From: Halomonas sp. HL-93 | Lineage (GTDB): Bacteria; Pseudomonadota; Gammaproteobacteria; Pseudomonadales; Halomonadaceae | Assembly: GCF_900086985.1 (NCBI RefSeq) | Contig: NZ_LT593974.1 | Coordinates: forward strand, 1,674,001-1,738,000 | Length of the DNA stretch: 64,000 nt | Direction of reading: 5' to 3' | Shown: piece after piece, positions 16,019 to 24,635 of the stretch | How positions within the stretch are numbered: position 1 is the stretch's first letter | Layout: every line of letters begins with the position of its first letter | Program-made: the position numbers and the translations under genes | Notes under the pieces: generated by a model | Seen by the model: the letters and a program-made list of their open reading frames with translations, nothing else | Database searches by the model: none | What the model was told of the DNA's origin: nothing

Positions 16019-16723
16019 ATGAAAACTATCGGCTTGCTCGGAGGGATGAGCTGGGAGTCCACGCAGACCTATTATCGTTTGCTCAATCAAGGGGTTGCGG
16101 AGAAACTGGGGGGCTTTCACTCGGCGAAGCTAGTGCTCTATAGCGTGGATTTTGCCGAGATAGAAACGCTTCAACGCGAAGGCGACTGGGAGGCCATGGC
16201 GAGCATTCTGGCCAATGCCGCCTGCTCGCTGGCGGCAGCGGGCGCTGATTTTCTGGTGATCGGCACGAATACCATGCATAAGGTGGCCGCTGAGGTGGAG
16301 GCAGCGTCAGGTTTGCCGCTTTTGCATATTGCCGAGGCAACCGCCGATATTCTGGCCCAGCAGGGAGTGGACCGCGTTGGCCTGTTAGGCACCCAGTTCA
16401 CCATGGAGCAGCCCTTCTACCGGCAGCGACTGGAAGCGCGGGGGATAGAGGTTATCGTGCCTGAGACCGAACAGCGTGAGGCGATTCATCGCGTGATTTA
16501 TCAGGAGCTCTGCCGGGGAACGATCAACCCCACCTCGAAAGCAGCTTATCTGGACGTAGTGGCGACGCTTGCAGCGCGTGGCGCGCAAGGCGTGATTTTA
16601 GGCTGCACCGAGATTGGCTTGTTGATTAACCAGAGCGATACGCCGGTCGCGCTTTTTGACACCACCGAGATCCACGCCCAGCGTGCGGTGGCCTGGGCGC
16701 TGGCTGATGAGGTGGCGTCTTAA
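16019..16723 (+). CDS. Aspartate/glutamate racemase-family protein (YgeA-like)
   Basis: 234 residues opening K-T-I-G-L-L-G-G-M-S-W-E-S-T, the start of the YgeA subgroup. The first catalytic position is Thr (I-G-T-N-T-M-H-K) and the second is Cys (L-G-C-T-E-I-G), the Thr/Cys pairing reported for E. coli YgeA, so this is not a loss of activity. The family racemises Asp, Glu or related amino acids without a cofactor. An AAGGAGG ribosome-binding site precedes ATG 16019. Stands alone, converging on glsA. Confidence 0.85.
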   Translation: MKTIGLLGGMSWESTQTYYRLLNQGVAEKLGGFHSAKLVLYSVDFAEIETLQREGDWEAMASILANAACSLAAAGADFLVIGTNTMHKVAAEVEAASGLPLLHIAEATADILAQQGVDRVGLLGTQFTMEQPFYRQRLEARGIEVIVPETEQREAIHRVIYQELCRGTINPTSKAAYLDVVATLAARGAQGVILGCTEIGLLINQSDTPVALFDTTEIHAQRAVAWALADEVAS

Positions 16724-16737
16724 GCCTCGCTGTTAGT

Positions 16738-17658
16738 TTAGTGGCCAAACACCGACCAGCCGGTTCGCTGCACAAACATTTCGAGCGCTTGGGTGCCTAG
16801 CAAACTGTTGCCGTAGGCATCCAGCCCCGGTGACCATACGGCAATAGAGCCCTGGCCTGGCGCGATGGCCAGTATGCCGCCGCCCACACCGCTTTTACCG
16901 GGCAAGCCTACGCGAAAGGCGAATTCACCAGAGGCGTCGTAGTGGCCACACATCATCATCAGCGAGTTGATCCGGCGAGCGCGCTGAGGCGCGACCACTC
17001 GGATACCGCTGGGCTTGTTGATGCCATCCGAAGCCAAAAATAATCCCGCATGGGCGAGCTGCTCACAACTCATGGCGATGGCGCACTGGTGAAAGTAGGT
17101 GCCCAGCACCTTATCGACATCATGACGTAAATGCCCAAAGGCTTTCATGAAATGCGCTAACGAGGCGTTTCGGTCGCGGTGTGCCATTTCCGACGCCGCG
17201 ACGGCGTGGTCAAAGTAGATGCTTTCATCGTCGGCGATATAGCGTACAAAGTTAAGGATCTCAGCCAGTGTTTCTTTGGGCTCATGCCCCATCATGATCG
17301 CATCGACCACCGCAATGGCCCCGGCATTGATAAACGGATTTCGCGGTTTGCCGCTTTCATGCTCTAGCTGAACGATCGAGTTGAAAGGGTCACCCGAGGG
17401 CTCGCGACCCACTTTTGACCACAGTGAGTCACCCGCTTGCCCCAGCGCAATGGTTAACGTAAATACCTTGGAAATGCTCTGGATGGAGAAGGGCGTGGTG
17501 GCACAGCCCGCCGAATACACCTTGCCATCCACGGTGGCGAGCGAAATGGCAAACTGCTGCGGGTCAACGTGACCCAGTTCGGGGATATAGTCGGCTACTG
17601 TGCCACGCTCCTCTGCTTTCGCCATGGTGGCTGCAATGTCGTCGATTAAGGCTTGCAT
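16738..17658 (-). CDS. glsA: Glutaminase (class A/B, beta-lactamase fold)
   Basis: 306 residues from ATG 17658, the normal size for GlsA; the frame extends further upstream but the added 47 residues are not family-like. The Ser-x-x-Lys catalytic motif is in [10 protein letters not shown], followed by [19 protein letters not shown], and the terminal [11 protein letters not shown]. It releases ammonia from glutamine to give glutamate, relevant to nitrogen balance and acid stress. No partner gene; divergent from the Ada-like gene, with no clear shared regulator site seen. Confidence 0.9.
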   Translation of the reverse strand: MQALIDDIAATMAKAEERGTVADYIPELGHVDPQQFAISLATVDGKVYSAGCATTPFSIQSISKVFTLTIALGQAGDSLWSKVGREPSGDPFNSIVQLEHESGKPRNPFINAGAIAVVDAIMMGHEPKETLAEILNFVRYIADDESIYFDHAVAASEMAHRDRNASLAHFMKAFGHLRHDVDKVLGTYFHQCAIAMSCEQLAHAGLFLASDGINKPSGIRVVAPQRARRINSLMMMCGHYDASGEFAFRVGLPGKSGVGGGILAIAPGQGSIAVWSPGLDAYGNSLLGTQALEMFVQRTGWSVFGH

Positions 17659-17824
17659 GGGGGGATCGTTACCGTCAGTTGAGGCGGAGCCACACCCTAG
17701 CCGAAAATATTTGTGCTGTCTGCTATAGCAGTCAGCAAGATTCGGGTCGGCAAGGAGCCCGTGAGCACTTAGGCTGTGAAGGTAACGCTTGGCAGTCAAT
17801 AATGTGACGATGTGAGAGACGACA

Positions 17825-18682
17825 ATGAACGACTATGAACGAATCGAGAAAGCCATGGCTTATATGGTGGCCCAAGCCGCAGCACAGCCTAAGTTGGAAG
17901 CGGTGGCCGCGCACGTTCATTTAAGCGCCTTTCACTTCCAGCGCTTGTTCTGCCGCTATGTGGGGATCAGCCCCAAACGCTTTTTGCAGGCGCTGACATT
18001 AGAGCGCGGCAAGCAACTGATGCAATCCTCCGCCTCGCTGCTGGATATAGCGCATAGCCTGGGGCTTAGCGGTGGCTCGCGGCTTTACGATCATTTTGTG
18101 CAGCTAGACGCCGTCACGCCGGGGGAGCACAAGAGTCAGGGGCAGGGTGTCGAGATTGCTTACGGCGTTCATGCCACGCCCCTGGGCAGTGTGTTCGTGG
18201 CGGTCACGCCCCGCGGGATTTGCCGCATGGGGTTTGTGGATACCACCAGCGCTGAATCGCTGCTGGCACAACTTGCCAAGGAATGGCCGCTTAGCACGAT
18301 TCACCACCATCCTGATGCTACGCGCTATGCGGTGGAGGCGCTTTTCGACAAGCCAGGCGATGACTCAGCTTCTTTGTCGCTGCACGTGACGGGGACTAAC
18401 TTCCAAATAGCGGTTTGGCGAGCGCTGCTGACCATTCCGGAAGGCCAGTTGGCCAGCTACTCGCATATTGCCCAGGCGCTGGGCACGCCAAAATCTTCCC
18501 GCGCGGTGGGAAATGCGGTGGGTGCCAACCCCATTGCACTGTGGATTCCCTGTCATCGGGTGATTCAGCAAAGCGGTGCGCTTGGGGGCTACCGCTGGGG
18601 TTTAGAGAAAAAGCAGATGGTGCAGGCCTGGGAGTTGGCAAAGGTCAACAACGAGTCGCTTTCTCCCATGGCCACATCTTAA
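17825..18682 (+). CDS. Ada-like AraC/methylguanine methyltransferase fusion
   Basis: 285 residues. Residues about 1-100 are an AraC-type HTH pair ([18 protein letters not shown] and [14 protein letters not shown]); residues about 125-270 are the O6-alkylguanine transferase, with [20 protein letters not shown] and the acceptor Cys in I-P-C-H-R-V-I. Unlike E. coli Ada, the N-terminal zinc domain that accepts phosphotriester methyl groups is missing, so methyl sensing must differ. It repairs O6-methylguanine and may regulate itself or nearby repair genes. Overlaps the phosphodiesterase gene by 4 bases tail-to-tail. Confidence 0.88.
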   Translation: MNDYERIEKAMAYMVAQAAAQPKLEAVAAHVHLSAFHFQRLFCRYVGISPKRFLQALTLERGKQLMQSSASLLDIAHSLGLSGGSRLYDHFVQLDAVTPGEHKSQGQGVEIAYGVHATPLGSVFVAVTPRGICRMGFVDTTSAESLLAQLAKEWPLSTIHHHPDATRYAVEALFDKPGDDSASLSLHVTGTNFQIAVWRALLTIPEGQLASYSHIAQALGTPKSSRAVGNAVGANPIALWIPCHRVIQQSGALGGYRWGLEKKQMVQAWELAKVNNESLSPMATS

Positions 18683-19545
18683 TCAATTAACCCACTGGCA
18701 TCATAAAACGGAAAAGGGCCGGGGTAGTGCTCGATAAAGCCTTGGTGAGTCACCATGCCGCTAGTCGCCGACCAGTGGTGTAGCAGGTAACCGGGGGGCT
18801 CAAGCTGAAAGTGGGCGGGGCCGTCTGGGGTGAGATCCAAACTCACCTGGTGGGAAACTCCAGGGCAGCTGATCGCCAGGGTGTTAGCAAAGCGGGCCTG
18901 AATCGAGCGGTGCAGATGCCCGCAGAGCATGCGCTCGACCTGGGGGTGCTGGCCAATGACGTCAGCTAGCGCGTCGGGTCGCTTAAGCGGCTGGCGATCC
19001 ATATGGTCGATGCCACTCATAAACGGGTGGTGATGCACCATGACCAGCGTCGGTTTATCGGGCTGCTCTGAAAGCGTTGTATCCAGCCACTGCAGGCTTT
19101 CATCGCTTAATTCACCGTGGGGTTTGCCCGGCACCGATGAGTCGAGCCCCACTAAGCGCACTGGGTAGTCATCCACGACCCACTGCAGGTAGTCGCGGTG
19201 CTGAAACAGGTAGCGATGCTCCGGAAATGCATTACGCAGATGGTGGCGGTCGTCGTGATTGCCAGGGATCAAGTACACCGGAAGCGTCAGGTCGGCCAGG
19301 ATGTGCTTAAAGGTGGCGTACTCGTCGGGGTGGCCAAAATCAACCAGGTCGCCGCTAATCAGCACCAGGTCGGGCCGTGGGGCTAGCTGATTGAGCGTGC
19401 TGAACGCTTGATGCAGCGCATTGGCGGTATCCACCTGGCGGTAAGAGCGTTTACCGCCCGCCTTGATATGCGGATCGCTAATCTGGGCGATAAGGCATTG
19501 CTGGGCATGAGGATCTTTCTGAATGTTTAAACTTTGATCAGCCAT
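18679..19545 (-). CDS. GpdQ/CpdA-type metallophosphoesterase
   Basis: 288 residues from ATG 19545. All metal ligands of the class III cyclic-nucleotide/glycerophosphodiesterase fold are present: I-S-D-P-H-I, S-G-D-L-V-D, P-G-N-H-D-D, V-H-H-H-P-F, and C-G-H-L-H. The end H-Y-P-G-P-F-P-F-Y and the L-S-D-E-S-L-Q-W-L motif are closer to Enterobacter GpdQ (a glycerophosphodiesterase) than to CpdA, as judged by eye. It is the last gene of the LacI/ABC operon and overlaps the ATPase gene by 8 bases; its RBS AAGGAG lies inside that gene. It probably hydrolyses the imported phosphodiester in the cytosol. A CpdA-like cAMP role is the alternative. Confidence 0.8.
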   Translation of the reverse strand: MADQSLNIQKDPHAQQCLIAQISDPHIKAGGKRSYRQVDTANALHQAFSTLNQLAPRPDLVLISGDLVDFGHPDEYATFKHILADLTLPVYLIPGNHDDRHHLRNAFPEHRYLFQHRDYLQWVVDDYPVRLVGLDSSVPGKPHGELSDESLQWLDTTLSEQPDKPTLVMVHHHPFMSGIDHMDRQPLKRPDALADVIGQHPQVERMLCGHLHRSIQARFANTLAISCPGVSHQVSLDLTPDGPAHFQLEPPGYLLHHWSATSGMVTHQGFIEHYPGPFPFYDASGLID

Positions 19546-20620
19546 TGGCCATCTCCTTGGCATCAACTGGGGCAGTGGGCTTATCCGGGTGAAAAAGCAC
19601 GTGGGAGGGGAGTGCAAGGCCAATCGCGCTGCCGTTGGGCCAGCGCTGGCGGGAGGGTGCCTCAATCTGCAGCGGTATAGCGCCACCGGTATCGACCATT
19701 AGACGTTGGCTTTGGCCCAGGAAAATACTCTGCACCACTTCTCCCGTTACATCGGCTTGGTCAAGGGGCACTACCTGAATATCCTCTGGCCGGCAGTAGA
19801 CCGTGGGTACGCCCTGCAAATGTGAACCTCGGAGCTCACCGCCATGTACCACCAAACCACCATCGGCGCGGGTGCTGATGACGTCCAGGCAGTTAACCGC
19901 ACCAATAAAGTCTGCGACAAACGCATTGGCTGGCTGATGGTAAATCTCTTGAGGTGTGCCTAATTGGGCAATGCGCCCAGCTTGCATCACCGCGATGCGG
20001 TCACCCAAGGCCATCGCCTCGTCCTGGTCGTGGGTGACGTAGACGGCCGTGGTGCCCAGCTCGCGCAGTAGCAGGCCGATCTCGATACGTAAGCGGTCGC
20101 GCAGCTTGGCATCAAGAGCCGCCAACGGCTCATCAAACAGCAGTACCTTGGGGCGCACGGCAATCGCCCGGGCAAGCGCCACGCGCTGTTTTTGGCCACC
20201 GGAGAGTGCTTCGATTCTCCGCTCACCAAAGCCCTGTAAGTCGACCATGGTCATGACTTCGTCAAGCCGTTGGGCAATTTCTGCCTGCGGCAAGCGCTGT
20301 ATTTTTAGCCCGTAGGCAATGTTGTCGGCAACGTTCATGTTGGGAAACAGCGCATAGTTTTGAAACACCATCCCCACGTCACGCTTCTCGATCGGCAGGG
20401 CAGTGACATCGCGCTCGCCAAACAGTACTTGCCCGCCTTTGTCGGGGCTTTCCAGGCCGCTGATAATACGCAAAGTGGTGGTTTTGCCGCAGCCGGAAGG
20501 GCCCAGCAGTACCAGGGTTTCGCCCGCGTTAACGTGCAAATCAAGCGGCTGTAGCGCGGTAGTGCCACCGGCGAAGGTGCGGCTGCACTGGTGTAGGGTA
20601 ATGCTGACAGATGAACTCAT
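19538..20620 (-). CDS. ABC importer ATP-binding protein (Fe/2-AEP/spermidine type)
   Basis: 360 residues. Walker A G-P-S-G-C-G-K-T-T (about residue 40), Q-loop V-F-Q-N-Y-A-L-F-P, signature L-S-G-G-Q-K-Q-R, Walker B V-L-L-F-D-E-P, and H-loop Y-V-T-H-D-Q-D-E-A-M are intact; the C-terminal 110 residues form a TOBE domain (V-Y-C-R-P-E-D-I, G-E-V-V-Q-S-I-F-L-G-Q). This long form is typical of the iron/phosphonate/polyamine group (FbpC/PhnT/PotA). It energises the two upstream permeases. Operon partner of the phosphodiesterase downstream. Confidence 0.9.
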   Translation of the reverse strand: MSSSVSITLHQCSRTFAGGTTALQPLDLHVNAGETLVLLGPSGCGKTTTLRIISGLESPDKGGQVLFGERDVTALPIEKRDVGMVFQNYALFPNMNVADNIAYGLKIQRLPQAEIAQRLDEVMTMVDLQGFGERRIEALSGGQKQRVALARAIAVRPKVLLFDEPLAALDAKLRDRLRIEIGLLLRELGTTAVYVTHDQDEAMALGDRIAVMQAGRIAQLGTPQEIYHQPANAFVADFIGAVNCLDVISTRADGGLVVHGGELRGSHLQGVPTVYCRPEDIQVVPLDQADVTGEVVQSIFLGQSQRLMVDTGGAIPLQIEAPSRQRWPNGSAIGLALPSHVLFHPDKPTAPVDAKEMANG

Positions 20621-20643
20621 AGCGGATTCTCAAATAATAAAAC

Positions 20644-21432
20644 TTAGCGACGCTGCCCGGTGAGGTGGCCTGCCCACTGAATCGCCACCAGTAAGGGCAC
20701 CACCATCACCAGAAATATCAGCGTGTAGGCTGAGCCCACTTCAAGGCGCATGGAGGCGTAGCTGTCCGCCAAGCCGACCGGGAGCGTTTTGGTCGATGGG
20801 GTATGCAGCATCCAGGTGATGTTGAACTCCCCAATAGAGAGAGTGACTACCATCAGTGCGCCCGCCAGAATGCCACTCATGCAGTTGGGAACGACTACGC
20901 CGAAAAAGCGTTGCCGGAAGCTGGCGCCCAGGCTGGCGGCGGCTTCTTCAAGCTGGGGAAGCTTGGCGGTCTGCATCACGGAGAGCACCGCTCGCACCAT
21001 AAAGGGCAGCGTAAACAGCACGTGTCCGACAAGAATAAACAGCCAACTGCCGCGAAATTCACGGTAGCTGCCATAGGCGAGCAGCAGGGCAAGTGCGGTG
21101 GCCAGTCCAGGCACAGCAACCGGTAACAGCAGCAGTTCTTCAATGGCGTTGGCCCACCGGCGGCGGCTGCGCAGCAAACCATAAGCGGCGGGGACGCCGA
21201 TCAGAATAGTGATCAGTAAGCAGGCGAGCGCTAGTTTAATGGAGAGCCAGATGGTATCAGCGTAGAGGTGCCACACCTCATTGACCCAGCGCAGGGTCAG
21301 CCCGCTTTCAATGCCAATAAAGTAGTTCTCGGTCAGTCCCGCCATCACCGACATGGCGACGGGCACGATCATAAATAAGCACACCAGCAGGGTGAAACTG
21401 AGTTGCAGCGTGAAGCGTAGGCGCGATTTCAT
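20644..21432 (-). CDS. ABC permease (second of pair)
   Basis: 262 residues, six hydrophobic segments, with the cytoplasmic EAA loop reading L-E-E-A-A-A-S-L-G-A-S-F-R-Q-R-F-F (about residues 165-181) that docks on the ATPase. Similar to PhnV/PotC-like permeases. The start overlaps the stop of the first permease gene by 4 bases, so both are translated together. Confidence 0.88.
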   Translation of the reverse strand: MKSRLRFTLQLSFTLLVCLFMIVPVAMSVMAGLTENYFIGIESGLTLRWVNEVWHLYADTIWLSIKLALACLLITILIGVPAAYGLLRSRRRWANAIEELLLLPVAVPGLATALALLLAYGSYREFRGSWLFILVGHVLFTLPFMVRAVLSVMQTAKLPQLEEAAASLGASFRQRFFGVVVPNCMSGILAGALMVVTLSIGEFNITWMLHTPSTKTLPVGLADSYASMRLEVGSAYTLIFLVMVVPLLVAIQWAGHLTGQRR

Positions 21433-22325
21433 ACCGAAGCTCCCAGATTGCCGCCTGCCAACCTACGGGCGAGGCTTAATGCCGTCCAGGTTATCACGCC
21501 CAGTACCACCGAAAGCGCAGCCGCCATGGCAAAGTTGGCGTAGTTGGTGAATTCGCCGTAGATATTGAGTGGCAGGATGCTTAGCCGCGTGCCCAAAGTA
21601 AACGCCGTGCCAAAGGCGCCCATGCTGGTAGCAAAGCAGATAGCCCCGGTTGAGAGCAGTGCGGGCGCAATGCCTGGAATAATCACGTCTTTGGTGACCT
21701 GCCAGGTGTTAGCCCCTAACGAGCGGGCTGCCTCTTCAAGGCTTTGATCCAGGTTGTCGCAAGCCGCCATTACTGTGGTGATCACACGAGGGATGGAGAA
21801 ATAGAGATAGCCAATAAAAAGTCCTGCCAGTGAGTAGGCGAACATCCAGCGTTCGCCAAACAGCCAAAGGCTGGTTTGCGCCAGGGCCCCCTGGCGGCCG
21901 CCCAGCATAATGACCAGAAAGCCCACCACGACGCCAGGAAAGGCCAGCGGAAAGGTGAGGATGGCGACCAGTACGGACTTGCCAAAAAAACGCTGACGGG
22001 CGAGGAAAAAACCGGCAACCCCGGCAATGGCCACCGCTACCAGTGACACTACCAGCGAGAGACCAACGGTGGTCGCCAGACTGATCAAGTACTGCCGATG
22101 GGTGAGAATAGTCAGATAAGCACTGATGCCACTACCCGGGTCTGCCTCGGTGCCCATTATGATCAGTCGTGAAAAAGGCAGTAGCCAAAAGGCGCAGAAA
22201 ACCACCAGTGCAGGCAGCAGCGCGCACAGCGCAATCAGGCGTTTACGCCGGGCTGGCCCTGCCATCGCAGGCGGTCGGCTGAGATAAGAAGCAGCCCCGG
22301 AGGGCTGCTTGGCTGCCGCTGTCAT
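21429..22325 (-). CDS. ABC permease (first of pair)
   Basis: 298 residues, six or seven hydrophobic segments and an EAA loop L-E-E-A-A-R-S-L-G-A-N-T-W-Q-V (about residues 196-210). PhnU/PotB-like. Two bases separate it from the stop of the solute-binding-protein gene. Basic N-terminal tail before the first helix is unusual but common in this family. Confidence 0.88.
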   Translation of the reverse strand: MTAAAKQPSGAASYLSRPPAMAGPARRKRLIALCALLPALVVFCAFWLLPFSRLIIMGTEADPGSGISAYLTILTHRQYLISLATTVGLSLVVSLVAVAIAGVAGFFLARQRFFGKSVLVAILTFPLAFPGVVVGFLVIMLGGRQGALAQTSLWLFGERWMFAYSLAGLFIGYLYFSIPRVITTVMAACDNLDQSLEEAARSLGANTWQVTKDVIIPGIAPALLSTGAICFATSMGAFGTAFTLGTRLSILPLNIYGEFTNYANFAMAAALSVVLGVITWTALSLARRLAGGNLGASV

Positions 22326-22327
22326 GA

Positions 22328-23359
22328 TTAACGCACCTCCGAGAGATACCGCTCAGAAAAGCGCCGCTGAGCAGACGCCATGGCGTTATAGTCGACGGCT
22401 TCGGCGCGGGCGTAGTCGCTGTCGGGGAGGAAGACTTCGCTTGCCTCTTCGGAGATGGCGCTGTCGCGCACCGGGCGCAGGTAGGCGTCTGCCCATACCG
22501 CCTGGCCTTGGTCAGAGAGCACAAAATCGAGTACCTGCTGGCCGTTCTCGGCGTTGGGGCCATCTTTCACCAGACTCATGACGTAAGGCACCACCACGCT
22601 GCCTTCCTCGGGAATCACGAACTCCACGTTGGCGCCGTCGCTGTGGCGTGCGCGGTAAGCATTGAAGTCGTAATCAAGCAGGATCGGGATCTCGCCAGAA
22701 AGCACCCGTGCGTAGCTGGTCTGCTTGGGCACGATCGGGTCGTTGGCGGCGAGCTCATTGAAGTAGTCGATGGCCGGGGTGAAGTCATTAAGATCGCCGC
22801 CCATGGCTTGGTTGACCGCCACGGCACCGACGTAGCCGACAAAGGCGCTAGCCGGGTCAAGGTAGCCCACCATGCCGCGATACTCGGGCTTGAGCAGGTC
22901 TTCCCAGGAGGTGGGCACCGGGGCGCCATCCAGGGCATCCACGTTGACCATAAAACCGAGGGTGCCGGAGTGAATGGCAAACCAGTTGCCTTCGGGGTCT
23001 TTCAGGCTGTCGGGGATCTCGTCCCAGTTTTCAGGCTGGTAAGGCGTTACCACGTCCTCTTCCATGGCCTGAATGCCGAAGGTCACCCCGTAGTAGACGA
23101 CATCCGCCACTGGGCTATCCGCTTCGGCGACCAGTTGGGCTAATGACTGGCCGGAGTTTTTGTTGTCTTGGGGCACGCGGATGCCGGTCTCCTGCTCAAT
23201 CAAACGCAGCTGAGTACCCCAGTCCGCCCATTCGGGCGGGCAGTTGTAACAGATCGCGTTGTTATCTGATTGCGCCAACACGCTCCCCGACGTACTGATG
23301 ATCGCCGTGGCCAATACCGCTTGATAAAGACGCTTAAGGTTCATGCGTTTAAGACTCAT
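22328..23359 (-). CDS. Periplasmic solute-binding protein of ABC importer
   Basis: 343 residues with a signal peptide (A-V-L-A-T-A-I-I-S-T-S-G-S-V-L-A, cut before Q-S). The mature protein reads like the family 1/6 extracellular binding proteins of the iron/2-aminoethylphosphonate/polyamine group: I-E-Q-E-T-G-I-R-V, A-D-V-V-Y-Y-G-V-T, W-E-D-L-L-K-P-E-Y-R-G-M-V-G. Two extra cysteines sit in I-C-Y-N-C-P-P-E-W near the start of the mature chain. RBS GAGGAA supports ATG 23359. The ligand is not predictable from sequence, but the co-transcribed phosphodiesterase points to a phosphodiester or phosphonate. Confidence 0.85.
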   Translation of the reverse strand: MSLKRMNLKRLYQAVLATAIISTSGSVLAQSDNNAICYNCPPEWADWGTQLRLIEQETGIRVPQDNKNSGQSLAQLVAEADSPVADVVYYGVTFGIQAMEEDVVTPYQPENWDEIPDSLKDPEGNWFAIHSGTLGFMVNVDALDGAPVPTSWEDLLKPEYRGMVGYLDPASAFVGYVGAVAVNQAMGGDLNDFTPAIDYFNELAANDPIVPKQTSYARVLSGEIPILLDYDFNAYRARHSDGANVEFVIPEEGSVVVPYVMSLVKDGPNAENGQQVLDFVLSDQGQAVWADAYLRPVRDSAISEEASEVFLPDSDYARAEAVDYNAMASAQRRFSERYLSEVR

Positions 23360-23391
23360 ACCAAGTTCCTCTCTAACGTACCGAACGTGGA

Positions 23392-24393
23392 CTAACGGGA
23401 TGCCGGGGTTCCGGCACTTTCGCCCTTACGCATTGCGTGGGGCAGTGGGGCGGGCGTGCAGCGCTCCCCCCGAATCATGGCTAACAGAGTGTGGACGGCA
23501 CTGCGCCCGATCTCGGCGCGAGGCTGCTCAATGGTGCATAGCGACGGGTAGAGGTGCTTGCCCAGGGCGATCCCATCGAAGCCCATGACGGAAAGGTCAT
23601 CAGGCACCCTAAATCCGGCGCGCTGAAGTTCGCCCATCAGGCTGATGGCGAGCAGGTCGTTGGTGCAGATGACTCCCGTAAGAGCGTTAGCCCCTTTCAG
23701 CGCTGGCGTGAGGCTGACCAGGTCTGCTTGGGTATGGCGGGTCATCTCTACTAGTGGGCGAGGCATCAGCCCCGCTTCGTCCATCGCGTGGCAGTAACCT
23801 TCAAAGCGTTGTTGGGCGCGGTCTGACTGCAGTAGCGGGCCAGCGACCATGCCAATTCGCTTATGGCCCAGGGCGATCAAGTGGCGAGTGGCGTCGGCGC
23901 TGGCGGCACGGTTGTCGACGCCTACCGAGGGGAAATCGCTGTTGCCCGGCGGGTTGTAGACCAGCAAGCAGGGGGTGGTTTCCAAGCGCAGCTTGTCCAG
24001 CACGGCGCTGTTATCTGCTTCCGCCACGGTAAGCACCAGGCCGTCGACGCGCTGGCGCAGCATCTCCTCGACAATGTCACCCTCGCGGCTGGGCGAGTAT
24101 TCGCTGGTGGTAACGATCAGTGAGTAACCCGACGCACGGGCAGCCACTTCCATGGCTTGAAGCTGCTCGGCAAACACCGGATTATCGAGACTGGGTACCA
24201 TCACGCCAATCATCTGCGTGGCCTGCGAGCGTAGCTGTTGGGCAACTTTATTGGGTCTGAACGCCAGTTGCTGTGCCGCGTTTAAAACGCGTTCCCGGGT
24301 CGCTGGGCGTACCAGATCGGGGCTTGAAAAAGCCCGTGCTGCAGTTGCCCGAGAGACGCCGGCGAATTTGGCCACGCTGAGTAAATCTGCCAT
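23392..24393 (-). CDS. LacI-family repressor
   Basis: 333 residues. The HTH is L-L-S-V-A-K-F-A-G-V-S-R-A-T-A-A-R-A-F-S (about residues 4-23), followed by the hinge L-A-F-R-P-N-K-V-A-Q-Q-L-R-S and a periplasmic-binding-like domain starting I-G-V-M-V-P-S-L-D-N-P-V-F. It is the first gene of the importer operon (33 bases before the binding-protein gene), so it probably represses its own operon through the palindrome at 24415-24434. The inducer is probably the imported ligand or a hydrolysis product. Confidence 0.88.
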   Translation of the reverse strand: MADLLSVAKFAGVSRATAARAFSSPDLVRPATRERVLNAAQQLAFRPNKVAQQLRSQATQMIGVMVPSLDNPVFAEQLQAMEVAARASGYSLIVTTSEYSPSREGDIVEEMLRQRVDGLVLTVAEADNSAVLDKLRLETTPCLLVYNPPGNSDFPSVGVDNRAASADATRHLIALGHKRIGMVAGPLLQSDRAQQRFEGYCHAMDEAGLMPRPLVEMTRHTQADLVSLTPALKGANALTGVICTNDLLAISLMGELQRAGFRVPDDLSVMGFDGIALGKHLYPSLCTIEQPRAEIGRSAVHTLLAMIRGERCTPAPLPHAMRKGESAGTPASR

Positions 24394-24414
24394 GCGAATA
24401 CCCTGTTATCGACA

Positions 24415-24434
24415 AAATGAGATCGATCTCATTT
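24415..24434 (-). promoter_or_regulatory. LacI-type operator (20-bp perfect palindrome)
   Basis: AAATGAGATCGATCTCATTT, a perfect 20-bp palindrome with the C-G centre usual for LacI-family operators, 22 bases ahead of the lacI-type gene start. It is in the right place for autoregulation of the whole operon. Confidence 0.75.
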
Positions 24435-24517
24435 ATGGGGTATCAGCCTAGGATGAGGGCGTGACGAATTAATGGCGGTTAAAAGTATTTTTAAAGTGAT
24501 TATGATGACAGCGCGAT

Positions 24518-24544
24518 TAACAGCTAACTCAGGATCAGCTGTTA
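24518..24544 (+). other. Hairpin ahead of cobQ
   Basis: TAACAGCT and AGCTGTTA, perfect 8-bp arms around an 11-base loop, followed by TTAAAA. It lies 92 bases before cobQ. It could be an operator or weak leader structure; it lacks the boxes of a cobalamin riboswitch. Confidence 0.35.
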
Positions 24545-24635
24545 TTAAAAGTAAGCTCGTTTCGCTGTCGCACATTGCGCTGCTTCCTGGGGCTCGCTAC
24601 AGTCGCGCTCTTATCCACCTGGGCGAGAAGTCACT

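Noticed and set aside
16019..16723. Inactive racemase because the first catalytic Cys is Thr
   Set aside because: Thr at that site with a downstream Cys is normal for the YgeA subgroup.
24452..24635. Cobalamin riboswitch before cobQ
   Set aside because: The gap is too short and lacks the conserved B12-box sequence; only one simple hairpin is present.
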